From Vogesella sp. XCS3 (lineage in GTDB: Bacteria > Pseudomonadota > Gammaproteobacteria > Burkholderiales > Chromobacteriaceae), in the NCBI RefSeq assembly GCF_020616155.1, contig NZ_CP085530.1, forward strand, positions 3,124,501 through 3,188,500: a stretch of 64,000 bases of DNA, in the 5' to 3' direction. This document shows positions 39,559 to 48,564 of the stretch, one piece after another. Position 1 is the first letter of the stretch, and the number at the start of each line of letters is the position of its first letter. Under the pieces are notes generated by a model. It was not told the DNA's origin. It was given only the letters and a program-made list of their open reading frames with translations, and did not search any database. The position numbers were made by a program, and so were the translations under genes.

Positions 39559-40623
39559 CTAGCGCCCGCTGCTGGTAAAGGCCATGCCTTCTTGCTCGCC
39601 GATCGGGCGGGCGTGCAATTGGGCTTCGAATTGCAGCGTGGCGGCGGCCCAGGAGAAGCCTTCCGCCACGCGGCGCACGTGATGACGGTCTAGCGCCAGC
39701 GCCTGCAGGCAGGCGGTTTTCAGGTCGTCGTGCAGGACACCGCCGCCGCTGTCGCCTACCACGTCCAGCGGGCCGGCTACCGGGTAGGCGGCTACCGGCG
39801 TGCCGCAGGCCATGGCTTCCAGCAGCACCAGGCCAAAGGTGTCGGTACGGCTGGGAAACACAAACACATCGGCTGCGCGGTAGATGCGCGCCAGCTCGCC
39901 CTGCGGGAATACACCGGCAAAGTGTACCGCGGGGTAGCGGGCCTGCAGCTCGGCCAGCTGCGGGCCTTCGCCCACTACCCATTTGCTGCCGGGCAGGTCC
40001 AGCTGCAAAAAGGCCTCGATATTCTTTTCTACCGCCACGCGGCCAACGTAGACAAAACGCGGAGGCGCGGTGTCCAGCCGGTCGCGCTCGCCGGGGCTGA
40101 AGGTGGTGGTATCTACGCCGCGGCTCCACAACACGACATTATGAAAACCACGCGCCTTCAGGTCGGCCACGATGGCTGGCGTGGGGGCCATCACTGCTTG
40201 CGCCGCATTGTGGAAGCGGCGTATCCAGGCGTAGCTGATGGCCAGCGGCAGGCGGGTGCGCGCGTGGATGTATTCGGGAAAGCGCGTGTGGTAGGCGGTG
40301 GTAAAAGGTTGGCCGCGGCGGCGGCACCAGCGCCGTGCAGCCATGCCTAGCGGGCCTTCTGTAGCAATGTGCACCGCGTGCGGCGCGAATGCGGCCAACC
40401 TGACCGCCGTCTTGCGGTAGGGGAGCAGCGACAAGCGGATATCCGGGTAGGTCGGGCAGGGCAGGGTAAGAAAGCCATCGCCCTCGTCGTGTTCGCCGCC
40501 TTGTGGCGTGACCATGGCGACCTGGTGGCCCAGCAGGCGCAGCTCGCGTACGGTTTCCACGATGCTGCGTACCACGCCGTTTACCTGCGGGTACCAGGCG
40601 TCGGTAATGATCATGATGCGCAT
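39559..40623 (-). CDS. Family-4 glycosyltransferase
   Basis: 354-aa GT-B glycosyltransferase. The N-terminal acceptor domain begins MRIMIITDAWYPQVNGVVRSI with the PLGMAARRWCRRRGQPFTTAYHTRFPEY region; the C-terminal donor domain has FVYVGRVAVEKNIEAFL and the GT4 EX7E motif in FPSRTDTFGLVLLEAMACGTPVAA. It resembles GDP-mannose-dependent mannosyltransferases of the MgtA/PimB group. The start overlaps the end of the LpxH-like gene by 13 bp, so it is made with a lipid A-type phosphoesterase and probably modifies an envelope lipid. One dispersed-repeat copy at 40390. Confidence 0.9.
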   Translation of the reverse strand: MRIMIITDAWYPQVNGVVRSIVETVRELRLLGHQVAMVTPQGGEHDEGDGFLTLPCPTYPDIRLSLLPYRKTAVRLAAFAPHAVHIATEGPLGMAARRWCRRRGQPFTTAYHTRFPEYIHARTRLPLAISYAWIRRFHNAAQAVMAPTPAIVADLKARGFHNVVLWSRGVDTTTFSPGERDRLDTAPPRFVYVGRVAVEKNIEAFLQLDLPGSKWVVGEGPQLAELQARYPAVHFAGVFPQGELARIYRAADVFVFPSRTDTFGLVLLEAMACGTPVAAYPVAGPLDVVGDSGGGVLHDDLKTACLQALALDRHHVRRVAEGFSWAAATLQFEAQLHARPIGEQEGMAFTSSGR

Positions 40624-41432
40624 GTTTCAGCCTCCTCCAGCGTGCCTTCGCGTACCGGCTGGGTCGCGATCATGGCGGCTTCGCTTGCGCTGCTGGCCTG
40701 GCGGGTCCAGTACACCACTTCCAGCCGCCCGTCGGCGTGCTCTACCAGGGCCGACAGGCTTTCCACCCAGTCCCCGCAGTTGCCGTACAGTATGCCGCCG
40801 ATGTCTTTGACTTCGGCCTTGTGGATATGGCCGCAGATCACCCCGTCAAAGCCGCGGCGGCGGGCTTCGTCGGCCAGGATCTGTTCGAAGTCGCTGATGA
40901 AGTTCACCGCGTTCTTGACCTTGTGCTTCAGGTACTGGGATAGCGACCAGTACGGCCGCCCCAGTTTTTGTCGCAGCCAGTTGTAGTAGCGGTTCAGGTG
41001 CAGGATCACCGTGTACAGGCTGTCGCCCACGTAGGCCAGCCATTTCACGTGCTGGATGACGCCGTCGAACTCGTCACCATGGATAACCAGCAAGCGCTTG
41101 CCGTCGGCCGTGAGGTGCTCGGCTTCCTGGCGGATGGCAATGCCGCCGAAATCCAGCCCGCAGTATTGCCGCGCCGCCTCGTCGTGGTTACCGGGTACAT
41201 AAATGACCTGCGTACCCTTGCGCGCCTTGCGCAGCACTTTCTGCACCACATCGTTATGGCTTTGCTTCCAGCCCCAGGACTTTTTCAGTTGCCAGCCATC
41301 GATGATGTCGCCCACCAGATAGAGGGTTTCTGATTCGTGGTGTTTGAGGAAATCCAGCAGGAAGGCGGCCTGGCAGCCGCTGGTGCCCAGGTGGACATCC
41401 GACAGCCAGATAGTGCGGTAGCGTTGGCTCAT
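40611..41432 (-). CDS. LpxH-like metallophosphoesterase (UDP-2,3-diacylglucosamine pyrophosphatase type)
   Basis: 273-aa calcineurin-like phosphoesterase. Metal motifs in order: WLSDVHLG, LVGDIIDGW, VPGNHDEA, LLVIHGDEFD, VICGHIHKAEV. It belongs to the LpxH/YbbF-related COG2908 group common in Betaproteobacteria; it might hydrolyse UDP-diacylglucosamine or a related lipid phosphate. I take the start at 41432 (MSQRYRTIWLSDVH) after GGAGCG; 32 more open codons upstream are unconserved. It is operonic with the GT4 gene, and a distinct lpxH may exist elsewhere, so the precise reaction is uncertain. Confidence 0.82.
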   Translation of the reverse strand: MSQRYRTIWLSDVHLGTSGCQAAFLLDFLKHHESETLYLVGDIIDGWQLKKSWGWKQSHNDVVQKVLRKARKGTQVIYVPGNHDEAARQYCGLDFGGIAIRQEAEHLTADGKRLLVIHGDEFDGVIQHVKWLAYVGDSLYTVILHLNRYYNWLRQKLGRPYWSLSQYLKHKVKNAVNFISDFEQILADEARRRGFDGVICGHIHKAEVKDIGGILYGNCGDWVESLSALVEHADGRLEVVYWTRQASSASEAAMIATQPVREGTLEEAETCAS

Positions 41433-41639
41433 GGGGCGCTCCGGCGTAGCAGATAGCGCCATGCTGCGGTGTGCGTGTGACAGCAGGATGTGTATCAGGT
41501 GACGGCAGAGTGACACGTGTGCTGGCACAAGGTGCAGGCAAGCTGCCCTGGCGTAAGCAGGCCTTAAGAAAGGTTTGTTCCACTGGGCCGCTCTTGGGTA
41601 TCCTGCTGCCCTGCCCGCCAGTTACTGAATAAAAGCCAA

Positions 41640-43268
41640 ATGAAGATAAGCCTGTTCCGCCCGCTACGCGCCGAAGTGCTGGCCGTTTGCCTGTCCTTGC
41701 TGCTGGTGTTGTTTTTCAATATACCTTTCTGGCAGCGCCTGTACGGCATTGTCAGCCCGCTGGACGCGCATGGCGTGAAAATGCTGGGCCTGGCTTTTGT
41801 GCTGGTGACCGCCTTTTTCAGTTTGCTATTGCAGCTGCTGGTATGGCCAAAGATAGGCAAGCCCTTGCTGACAGCCTTGCTGCTGACCACGGCGGGCGTG
41901 AGCTACTTCATGAGCCAGTACGGTGTGCTGATCGACATGAATATGGTGCGCAACGCCATGCAGACCGACGGGGCCGAGGTGCGCGACCTGCTTACCGTCA
42001 AGATGGTGCTGACCGTGCTGCTGCTGGGTGGTTTACCCAGCCTGTGGCTGTGGAAAACGCCGGTACTGTATCGCCCGCCCTTGCGCGAGCTGGGTGTGCG
42101 CGTGGTGGCGCTGCTGGTGAGTGCCGGCGTGCTGGTCGCGGTGGCCATGGTGGGCTACCAGGACTTTGCCTCGCTATTCCGTAATAACCGCGAGCTGCGC
42201 TTTGCCCTGACGCCTACCAACTACCTGCAGGCGACCAGCTCGTATATCAAGCGCGTTACCGCCAAGCCCGCCGTGCTGCAAAAGGTAGGCGAGGATGCCA
42301 GCCGCACCGCACCGTGGCCTGCAGGCAGCAAACCGCGTGTGCTGGTGATCGTGGTGGGCGAAACCGCCCGGGCCGACCATTTCTCGCTCAATGGCTACCC
42401 GCGCCAGACCAACCCGCAGCTGGCGCGCATCCCCGGCCTGATCAACTACCCCGATACCTGGTCGTGCGGTACCGAAACCGCGATCTCGGTGCCCTGCATG
42501 TTCTCGGCGCTGCCGCGCGAGAAGTTTGACGCCGACGAGGCCAAGCACCGCGAGAACCTGCTGGATATCCTGCAACGCACCGGTATACAGGTAGCCTGGC
42601 GCGATAATAATTCCGGTTGCAAGGAAGTATGCAACCGCGTGCCGACCGAAATGGTGTTTGGCGATAAAAACCCGGCATTCTGTGCAGATGGCGAGTGTTT
42701 CGACGACATTCTGCTGGATGGCCTGCCGCAGCGGTTGAAGGCGCTCAAGGGCGACGCGGTGATCGTGCTGCACCAGAAAGGCAGCCACGGCCCGGCCTAC
42801 TACAAGCGCTACCCCAAGACATACGAACGCTTCACGCCGGTGTGCCGTACCAGCGAGCTGCAAAAGTGCAGCCGTCAGGACATCATCAACGGCTTTGACA
42901 ACACCATTCTGTACACCGACGCCATCCTGGCCAAAACCATCGCCGCCTTGCAGGCGGAGCCGGCGGTGGCGGGCGGCATGATTTACCTGTCGGACCATGG
43001 CGAGTCGCTGGGCGAGAACAATATGTACCTGCACGCCACGCCGTATCTGGTGGCGCCGGATGCGCAAAAGCATATCCCGATGGTGGCGTGGTTCTCCCCT
43101 GCATGGCAGCAGGCAGCCGGCATGCAGCAGGCTTGCCTGCAGCAGGGCAGCAAGCAGCGCTACAGCCAGGACAACCTGTTTCACAGCGTGCTGGGCCTGA
43201 TGGGCGTGAAAACCGTCTTGTATGAAGCGCCGCTGGACATGTTTGCCACCTGCCGCCGCCCGGGCTGA
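41640..43268 (+). CDS. eptA: Phosphoethanolamine transferase EptA
   Basis: 542-aa inner-membrane enzyme adding phosphoethanolamine to lipid A. Five N-terminal hydrophobic segments (about 13-180) precede a periplasmic alkaline-phosphatase-like domain. Zinc and nucleophile residues are in place: VVGETARADHFSLNGYPRQTNP (Glu) and Thr278 in WSCGTETAISVPCMFS, then VLHQKGSHGPAYYKRYP and YLSDHGESLGENNMYLHATPY. Cys pairs (CKEVCNRVP, CADGEC, VCRTSELQKC) match the disulfides of EptA and its MCR relatives. Such enzymes reduce polymyxin binding. The context is chromosomal with no mobile element. Confidence 0.93.
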   Translation: MKISLFRPLRAEVLAVCLSLLLVLFFNIPFWQRLYGIVSPLDAHGVKMLGLAFVLVTAFFSLLLQLLVWPKIGKPLLTALLLTTAGVSYFMSQYGVLIDMNMVRNAMQTDGAEVRDLLTVKMVLTVLLLGGLPSLWLWKTPVLYRPPLRELGVRVVALLVSAGVLVAVAMVGYQDFASLFRNNRELRFALTPTNYLQATSSYIKRVTAKPAVLQKVGEDASRTAPWPAGSKPRVLVIVVGETARADHFSLNGYPRQTNPQLARIPGLINYPDTWSCGTETAISVPCMFSALPREKFDADEAKHRENLLDILQRTGIQVAWRDNNSGCKEVCNRVPTEMVFGDKNPAFCADGECFDDILLDGLPQRLKALKGDAVIVLHQKGSHGPAYYKRYPKTYERFTPVCRTSELQKCSRQDIINGFDNTILYTDAILAKTIAALQAEPAVAGGMIYLSDHGESLGENNMYLHATPYLVAPDAQKHIPMVAWFSPAWQQAAGMQQACLQQGSKQRYSQDNLFHSVLGLMGVKTVLYEAPLDMFATCRRPG

Positions 43269-43291
43269 GCGCGCCGGCGCACATAAAAAAA

Positions 43292-43314
43292 TGCCCGCCT
43301 GACACAGGCGGGCA
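43292..43314 (-). terminator. Terminator after the sigma-54 activator gene
   Basis: 10-bp arms TGCCCGCCTG / CAGGCGGGCA (43292-43301, 43305-43314), ACA loop; on the minus strand six T follow. It lies between convergent eptA and the regulator. Confidence 0.9.
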
Positions 43315-43337
43315 AACGCAAACTTGGAGGCGTGCCC

Positions 43338-44693
43338 TTACTGCGTAGCATCTACCGTGCCAGCGGCAGCTTGCAGCGCCGCCAGCTTGCGGTACAGCGT
43401 GCGTTCGGTCATACCCAGCGCGGCCGCCAGGCTGGCGCGGTCGCCCGGGTGGCTGGCCAGCGCCCACGCCAGGTAGCGCTGCTCCAGCCCCGCCAGCGGC
43501 AGCAAGGGGCTGTGAAAGTGGCCGTCAGGGTTGGCCGCAGGCGTTGCCAGCGCGTCCAGCCACAGGTGTTCCGGCTGGATGCGGTCGCCGTCGCACAGCA
43601 GGCTGGCGCGCTCCAGCATATTGCGCAGCTCGCGGATATTGCCGGGGAAGGGGTGCTGCAGCAACCCGGCCAGCGCGTCGGGCGATAGTGCCAGCTCGCG
43701 CCCCGGCGCTACCCGCGCCAGCAGCGCCTCGGCTAGCAGCGGGATATCTTCCTGCCGTTCGCGTAGCGGCGGCAGCCGTAGCGGAAACACCGCCAGCCGG
43801 TAGTACAGGTCGGCGCGGAAGCTGCCCTCGCGTACCATCTGCGCCAGGTCGCGGTGGGTGGCGGCAATCACCCGGAAGCGCGCCGGAATGCTGCTGATGC
43901 CGCCCACGCGGCGGAAGGTGCCGGTTTCCAGCAGCCGCAGCAGTTTTACCTGCTGGCTGGGCGGCAGGTCGCCGATTTCGTCCAGAAACAGCGTGCCGCC
44001 GTTGGCCGCTTCCACCAGGCCCTGCTTGCGCTGGGTGGCGCCGGTAAAGGCGCCTTTTTCGTAGCCGAACAGCTCGCTCTCCAGCAGCGTTTCGGTGAGG
44101 CTGGCGCAGTCTACCGCCACAAACGGCCGCGCCGCGCCGCCGCCATCGTGGATGGCGCGCGCCAGGCCTTCCTTGCCGGTACCCGATTCCCCTTGTAACA
44201 GCACGGCCACCCCTGACGGTGCCGCCCGTTGCGCCAGCAGCAGCATGCGGCGAAACGCCGCACTGCGGCCAACCATGCGGTCTGGCACGGCCTGGCTGCT
44301 GGCCAGCGCCAGCGGTTTCATCTTTTCCACAAACAGCAGCGGGTAGCCACTGACATCTGACATAGGTGACAGTTCTACGTCGACGTGTTCATCGCCGTGG
44401 CGGCTGCGGTGGATGTGCAACACGCGCTCGGGTTGGCCGCTTTCCTGCGTGGCTTTCAGCGGGCAGCTTTCGCCTTCCTCGTCGCAGGGGCGGCTGTAGC
44501 CGTGTGATACCGCAAAGCAGGTTCGGCCAACGGCGTCGTCGCCGTAAGCGGCGCGGTAGGCCGGGTTGGCGTGGCGGATGGTGTAGTCGGGAGTAATGAC
44601 GATGCGCGGGTCGGGCACGGCGTCCAGCATGGCGGCGATGGTGGCCAGCGTGGATTGCGGCTGAATGGGTGACATTATTGTCAGTCCTGACAT
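43338..44693 (-). CDS. Sigma-54-dependent activator with Cys-rich PAS domain
   Basis: 451-aa enhancer-binding regulator divergent from the cyd operon. PAS domain about 18-125, carrying an unusual Cys/His set: Cys59, His64, Cys70 and Cys77 ([24 protein letters not shown]), a metal or redox-sensing type of motif. AAA+ domain about 140-375 with Walker A GESGTGKE (168-175), sigma-54 contact loop GAFTGA (214-219) and Walker B TLFLDE (234-239). Fis-type HTH at the C-terminus ([22 protein letters not shown]). Start may be Met7 (44675). I infer that it senses oxygen, NO or redox state and switches on cydPAB; NorR has a GAF, not this PAS. Repeat copies at 43530 and 44264. Confidence 0.88.
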   Translation of the reverse strand: MSGLTIMSPIQPQSTLATIAAMLDAVPDPRIVITPDYTIRHANPAYRAAYGDDAVGRTCFAVSHGYSRPCDEEGESCPLKATQESGQPERVLHIHRSRHGDEHVDVELSPMSDVSGYPLLFVEKMKPLALASSQAVPDRMVGRSAAFRRMLLLAQRAAPSGVAVLLQGESGTGKEGLARAIHDGGGAARPFVAVDCASLTETLLESELFGYEKGAFTGATQRKQGLVEAANGGTLFLDEIGDLPPSQQVKLLRLLETGTFRRVGGISSIPARFRVIAATHRDLAQMVREGSFRADLYYRLAVFPLRLPPLRERQEDIPLLAEALLARVAPGRELALSPDALAGLLQHPFPGNIRELRNMLERASLLCDGDRIQPEHLWLDALATPAANPDGHFHSPLLPLAGLEQRYLAWALASHPGDRASLAAALGMTERTLYRKLAALQAAAGTVDATQ

Positions 44694-44697
44694 GACA
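44670..44697. promoter_or_regulatory. Candidate enhancer-binding sites (TGACA/TGTCA repeats)
   Basis: Two overlapping inverted repeats: TGACA-TTAT-TGTCA (44670-44683) and TGTCAG-TC-CTGACA (44679-44692), plus a further TGACA (44693-44697). They overlap the regulator start and sit 60-87 bp upstream of the sigma-54 promoter, a suitable enhancer distance. Confidence 0.55.
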
Positions 44698-44756
44698 TGG
44701 TTTGCCCATTATGCCGTCAAAAGCGCACTTCGGGCTGCTTTTCACCTGTTTGCAGC

Positions 44757-44771
44757 AGGCATGCCGTTTGC
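44757..44771 (+). promoter_or_regulatory. Candidate sigma-54 promoter of the cyd operon
   Basis: AGGCAT-N5-TTGC (GG at 44758-44759, GC at 44770-44771, correct GG-N10-GC spacing), close to the TGGCAC-N5-TTGC consensus. Predicted start about 44783. Agreement with the divergent sigma-54 activator supports it. Confidence 0.6.
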
Positions 44772-44889
44772 AGTAAGGCGGGCAGGCTGCGGCAACGTGT
44801 CACATTCCGTGATGTTGGCCGCATGCGCACACTTTAACCCTGTTGCCGGCATGGTTGGCCGGCGGCTTTTGCTCAGGGAGGGCGGCATC

Positions 44890-45081
44890 TTGTTACCGGA
44901 AGACCGACGCTTACGCCGTGAATTGTTATGGGTGGTGGTGCTGAAACTGGCGGTGCTGTACGCACTGTGGCACGCCTTCATCGCCCCGCAGCGGGTTCAG
45001 GTAGACACGCAAGCCATGGCCAATGCCATGGCTGCGCCGGCGGCTGCCGCCCGTCAATCAGGAGAAGAACATGATCGATAA
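44890..45081 (+). CDS. cydP: Cytochrome bd small subunit CydP
   Basis: 63-aa membrane peptide of the CydP type, preceding cydAB in Betaproteobacteria. It starts [39 protein letters not shown]: a basic DRRLRREL stretch, one transmembrane helix (about 13-32) and a short Ala-rich tail. I choose the TTG at 44890, 9 nt after GGAGGG; an in-frame ATG at 44851 has no ribosome site. It overlaps cydA by 11 bp. It probably stabilises the oxidase, inferred from family context. Confidence 0.75.
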   Translation: MLPEDRRLRRELLWVVVLKLAVLYALWHAFIAPQRVQVDTQAMANAMAAPAAAARQSGEEHDR

Positions 45082-46624
45082 TGTTGTGGATCTGTCGCGG
45101 CTGCAGTTTGCCGCCACAGCCATGTACCACTTTCTGTTTGTGCCGCTCACACTGGGTATGGTGTGGCTGCTGGTCATTATGGAAACCGTGTGGGTGATGA
45201 CCGGCAAGCAGGTGTACCAGGACATGACCAAGTTCTGGGGCAAGCTGTTCGGCATCAACTTTGCGCTGGGGGTGACCACCGGCATCACCATGGAATTCCA
45301 GTTCGGTACCAACTGGGCGTACTACTCGCACTACGTGGGCGATATTTTCGGCGCCCCGCTGGCCATCGAGGGCCTGATGGCTTTCTTCCTGGAATCCACC
45401 ATGATCGGCCTGTTCTTTTTTGGCTGGGACCGCCTGTCGCGCAAGCAGCATTTACTGGTGACGCTGCTGATGGCGATTGGTACCAACCTGTCGGCGCTGT
45501 GGATTCTCATCGCCAACGGCTGGATGCAAAACCCGGTGGGGGCCGAGTTCAGCTACCACACCATGCGCATGGAAATGACCGACTTCTGGGCGGTGGTGTT
45601 CAACCCGGTGGCGCAGGCCAAGTTCGTGCACACCGTGTCGGCCGGCTACGTTACCGGTGCCATGTTCGTGCTGTCGATTTCCAGCTGGTACCTGCTGCGT
45701 GGCCGTGACGTGGAGTTTGCCAAGAAGAGCTTCCGTATTGCTGCCGCGTTCGGCTTTGCCAGCGTGTGCTCGGTGATCGTGCTGGGCGACGAGTCCGGCT
45801 ATTCGGTAGGCGAATCGCAACAGACCAAGCTGGCAGCCATGGAAGCCATGTGGCACACCGAGCCGGCGCCGGCCGCGTTCAACGTGATTGCCTGGCCCAA
45901 CGAAGCCGAAATGAAGAACGACTGGGCCATCGAAGTGCCATGGGTCATGGGCCTGATCGGCACCCGTTCGGTAAGCAAGGAAATCCCCGGTATCCACGAG
46001 ATCATGGCGGCCAACCGCGTGCGCATCGTGTCCGGCCAGCAGGCAGTGATGGCGCTGGACAAACTGCGCATCAACCGTGGCGATACCGCGGCACAGGTGC
46101 AGCTGAAAGCGCACCAGGCCGACCTGGGCTTTGGCCTGCTGCTGAAGAAATACTCCGCCAACGTGGCGCAAGCCACCCCGGCGATGATAGACGCCGCCGC
46201 GCGCGACACCATCCCGAAAGTAGCGCCGATGTTCTGGAGCTTCCGCATCATGGTGGCGCTGGGCGTGGCCATGCTAGGCCTGTTCGGCTGGGCGCTGTGG
46301 GCGTCGATTCGCGGCAGCTTTGCGGCCAACCGTCGCCTGCTGAAGTTCGCCCTGTACAGCCTGCCGTTGCCGTGGATTGCCTGCGAAGTAGGCTGGTTCG
46401 TGGCCGAGTACGGCCGCCAGCCGTGGACCATCTACGGCGTGCTGCCGACGCGGCTGTCGGTGTCCACCTTGTCTGAAGCGTCGCTGTACGGCTCGCTGGC
46501 CGGTTTTGTCGGCTTCTACACCGTGCTGCTGTGCGTGGAGATGTACCTGATGGTGCGCTTTGCCCGCCAGGGCCCCGGCAGCCTGGGTACCGGCCGCTAC
46601 GCCAACGAAGCCCCCGTTCATTAA
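45071..46624 (+). CDS. cydA: Cytochrome bd ubiquinol oxidase subunit I
   Basis: 517-aa quinol oxidase subunit with nine predicted helices, carrying hemes b558, b595 and d. Heme ligand His20 is in [16 protein letters not shown]; further ligands are in the [16 protein letters not shown] and [13 protein letters not shown] regions. The signature [15 protein letters not shown] is present. ATG at 45071 follows GGAGAAG inside the end of cydP. It works with CydB as a high-affinity oxidase that also resists sulfide, cyanide and NO. One dispersed-repeat copy at 46321. Confidence 0.96.
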   Translation: MIDNVVDLSRLQFAATAMYHFLFVPLTLGMVWLLVIMETVWVMTGKQVYQDMTKFWGKLFGINFALGVTTGITMEFQFGTNWAYYSHYVGDIFGAPLAIEGLMAFFLESTMIGLFFFGWDRLSRKQHLLVTLLMAIGTNLSALWILIANGWMQNPVGAEFSYHTMRMEMTDFWAVVFNPVAQAKFVHTVSAGYVTGAMFVLSISSWYLLRGRDVEFAKKSFRIAAAFGFASVCSVIVLGDESGYSVGESQQTKLAAMEAMWHTEPAPAAFNVIAWPNEAEMKNDWAIEVPWVMGLIGTRSVSKEIPGIHEIMAANRVRIVSGQQAVMALDKLRINRGDTAAQVQLKAHQADLGFGLLLKKYSANVAQATPAMIDAAARDTIPKVAPMFWSFRIMVALGVAMLGLFGWALWASIRGSFAANRRLLKFALYSLPLPWIACEVGWFVAEYGRQPWTIYGVLPTRLSVSTLSEASLYGSLAGFVGFYTVLLCVEMYLMVRFARQGPGSLGTGRYANEAPVH

Positions 46625-46633
46625 GGAGTCATC

Positions 46634-47773
46634 ATGCTGGATTACACAACCCTGAAAATCATCTGGTGGGTGCTGGTTGGCGTGCTGCTGGTCGGCTTCG
46701 CCATCATGGACGGCCACGACATGGGCGTGGGCACGCTGCTGCCCTTTGTCGGGCAAGACGACGTGGAGCGCCGCGTGGTGATCAATACCGTCGGCCCGCA
46801 CTGGGACGGCAACCAAGTATGGTTCATCACCGGTGGCGGCGCTATCTTTGCCGCCTGGCCGCTGGTGTACGCCACCGCGTTCAGCGGCTTTTACTGGGCC
46901 ATGCTGGCCGTGCTGTGGGCGCTGTTTTTCCGCCCGGTGGGCTTTGATTACCGCAGCAAGATCGACAACCCCGCCTGGCGCAAGGTGTGGGACTGGGGCC
47001 TGTTCATCGGCGGTTTTGTGCCGCCGCTGATCTTCGGCGTGGCTTTCGGCAACCTGTTCCAGGGCGTGCCTTTCCATTTCGATAACAACCTGGTGCCGTA
47101 CTACGAGGGCAGTTTCTGGGCGCTGCTGAACCCGTTTGCCTTGCTGTGCGGCGTGGTGTCCAGCGCCATGATCACTGCCCACGGCGCCATTTACCTGATG
47201 CACCGTACCGAGGGCGATATCCAGGCCCGCGCCGGCCGCGCGCTGCAGGGCAGTGTACTGGTGGCGCTGCTGGGCTTCACTGCGGCGGGTATCTGGCTGG
47301 CCAAGGGCATAGACGGCTACGCCATTACCTCGGTGGTACACACCGGCGCATTGCCAGACCCGCTGGCCAAGACCGTGGCGCGTGAAGCCGGTGTCTGGCT
47401 GGCCAACTACCAGCGCTGGCCGCTCACCAGCTTGCTGCCGCTGTTGGGCTACGCCGGCCTGATCGGTGCCGTGCTGCTGGCCAGGGTTGGCCGCACCTTT
47501 GCCGGCTTCTGGGCCAGCGCGCTGGGGCTCACCGGCATTATCGGCACCGCCGGCATGTCGCTGTTCCCCTTCATCATGCCGTCGTCCAGCCATCTGGCGT
47601 CCAGCCTGACGGTGTGGGACAGCGTGTCCAGCCAGCTGACGCTGGGGTTGATGTTGGGGGCGACCGTGATCTTCATGCCCCTCATCATCCTGTATACGCG
47701 CTGGGCTTACCGCGTGATGGCCGGCAAGGTCACCGCCGCCTATGTGCGCGAAAACAGCCATAGCGCTTACTGA
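46634..47773 (+). CDS. cydB: Cytochrome bd ubiquinol oxidase subunit II
   Basis: 379-aa subunit II with about nine helices. Conserved starts: IIWWVLVGVLLVGFAIMDGHDMGVGTLLPF, HWDGNQVWFITGGGAIFAAWPLVYA and RPVGFDYRSK, all typical of CydB. Nine bases after cydA behind AAGGAG. Length is normal. One dispersed-repeat copy at 47486. Confidence 0.96.
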   Translation: MLDYTTLKIIWWVLVGVLLVGFAIMDGHDMGVGTLLPFVGQDDVERRVVINTVGPHWDGNQVWFITGGGAIFAAWPLVYATAFSGFYWAMLAVLWALFFRPVGFDYRSKIDNPAWRKVWDWGLFIGGFVPPLIFGVAFGNLFQGVPFHFDNNLVPYYEGSFWALLNPFALLCGVVSSAMITAHGAIYLMHRTEGDIQARAGRALQGSVLVALLGFTAAGIWLAKGIDGYAITSVVHTGALPDPLAKTVAREAGVWLANYQRWPLTSLLPLLGYAGLIGAVLLARVGRTFAGFWASALGLTGIIGTAGMSLFPFIMPSSSHLASSLTVWDSVSSQLTLGLMLGATVIFMPLIILYTRWAYRVMAGKVTAAYVRENSHSAY

Positions 47774-47783
47774 GGCCGCCGCG

Positions 47784-48134
47784 ATGAAGATAGCCGTGTG
47801 TTGCCAGAACGGGCGCGAGGTGAGCGCCCACCCCGGCAAGTGCACCCGCTTTGTGCTGGTGGACAGCCGCGGGCTGGCGGAACCGCAGCTGCTGTTGCTG
47901 CCGGCCAGCGCCATGCTGCGCCAGGCCAGTTTGCACGGCCACCCGCTGGCCGACTGCCAGGTCATCCTGGCCGCCGGCGGCGGCCAAGGGCTGGCGCAAC
48001 GGTTGGCCGCAGCCGGCATGACGCTGGCGCAAACGCAGGAACGCGAGCCGCTGCTGGCGGTGGCTGCCTGGCTGGCCGGGCAGTGTTTGCCGGTAGTGCA
48101 GCCGGGCAAGCAGCTTTGTCATTCACTGGATTAA
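47784..48134 (+). CDS. NifX/NifB-type Fe-Mo-cofactor-binding-fold protein in the cyd operon
   Basis: 116-aa protein of the dinitrogenase iron-molybdenum cofactor family: MKIAVCCQNGREVSAHPGKCTRFVLVDSRG at the start, then a Rossmann-like half with VILAAGGGQGLAQRLAAAGMTLAQTQ, and a Cys in GQCLPV near the end. Cys6, Cys7, Cys20 and the late Cys could bind a metal cluster. No nitrogenase gene is near. It starts 10 bp after cydB, so it is in the oxidase operon. A role in iron or cluster handling for the oxidase, or as a redox cofactor carrier, is only inference. One dispersed-repeat copy at 48002. Confidence 0.78.
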   Translation: MKIAVCCQNGREVSAHPGKCTRFVLVDSRGLAEPQLLLLPASAMLRQASLHGHPLADCQVILAAGGGQGLAQRLAAAGMTLAQTQEREPLLAVAAWLAGQCLPVVQPGKQLCHSLD

Positions 48135-48159
48135 ACACGCTGGATCGAAAGGAAACATC

Positions 48160-48285
48160 ATGTGGTATTTCGCCTGGGTACTAGGCATCGGCTTTGCGGT
48201 GCTGTTGGGGGTGTTGAACGCGATGTGGGGCGAGTACGAGCAAGACCGCGCCCAGCGCAGTGTGCCGGGGCAGGGCGGTGTCTGA
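48160..48285 (+). CDS. cydX: Cytochrome bd small subunit CydX
   Basis: 41-aa peptide with the CydX pattern: MWYFAWVLGIGFAVLLGVLNAMWGEYE followed by a short polar tail (QDRAQRSVPGQGGV). One transmembrane helix, with the conserved N-terminal MWYF-W-LG and the W-E pair. ATG at 48160 follows AAAGGAAA. CydX associates with CydAB and is required for stable activity in E. coli. Too short for routine gene calling, but context and sequence make it firm. Confidence 0.92.
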   Translation: MWYFAWVLGIGFAVLLGVLNAMWGEYEQDRAQRSVPGQGGV

Positions 48286-48547
48286 GCCGGCGCGCATCCG
48301 GCCGCTGGCCTTGCTGCTGGGGGTAGGGCTGATGCTGGGCATCAGCCTGCAGCCGCAGTGGCTCACCACGCAAGAAGGGCTGGCCGACCACCCGGCGGCC
48401 ATGCTGCTGATGTGGGCGATGTCGGCCGGGCTGGTGCGTGGCGTCGGCTTTGTGCCGCAGCACTGGCTGCCGCGCGGGCTGCTGGGCTTGCCGGCGATGT
48501 GGCTGGCGCTGCTGGCGGCACTGTGGCGCATTGTGCTGATCAATTGA
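48278..48547 (+). CDS. ybgE: Cyd operon YbgE-like membrane protein
   Basis: 89-aa three-helix inner-membrane protein overlapping the end of cydX by 8 bp. It starts at GTG 48278 (SEPARIRPLALLLGVGLMLG) and continues QPQWLTTQEGLADHPAAMLLMWAMSAGLVRGVGFVP. YbgE-like proteins follow cydX in many Proteobacteria; function unknown. The HPAAMLLMWAMSAG segment and the GVGF motif are family-typical. Confidence 0.75.
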   Translation: MSEPARIRPLALLLGVGLMLGISLQPQWLTTQEGLADHPAAMLLMWAMSAGLVRGVGFVPQHWLPRGLLGLPAMWLALLAALWRIVLIN

Positions 48548-48564
48548 ACGCTTAAGGAAGCAGC

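Noticed and set aside
41640..43268. Mobile mcr-type resistance gene
   Set aside because: No IS, transposase, repeat or composition shift flanks it; neighbours are ordinary envelope genes.
43338..44693. Regulator called as NorR
   Set aside because: NorR carries a GAF domain, and its sites are GT-N7-AC; this protein has a Cys-rich PAS and TGACA/TGTCA sites at different spacing.
46274..48109. 611-codon minus-strand open frame across cydAB
   Set aside because: Antisense shadow of conserved cydA/cydB; composition is not protein-like.
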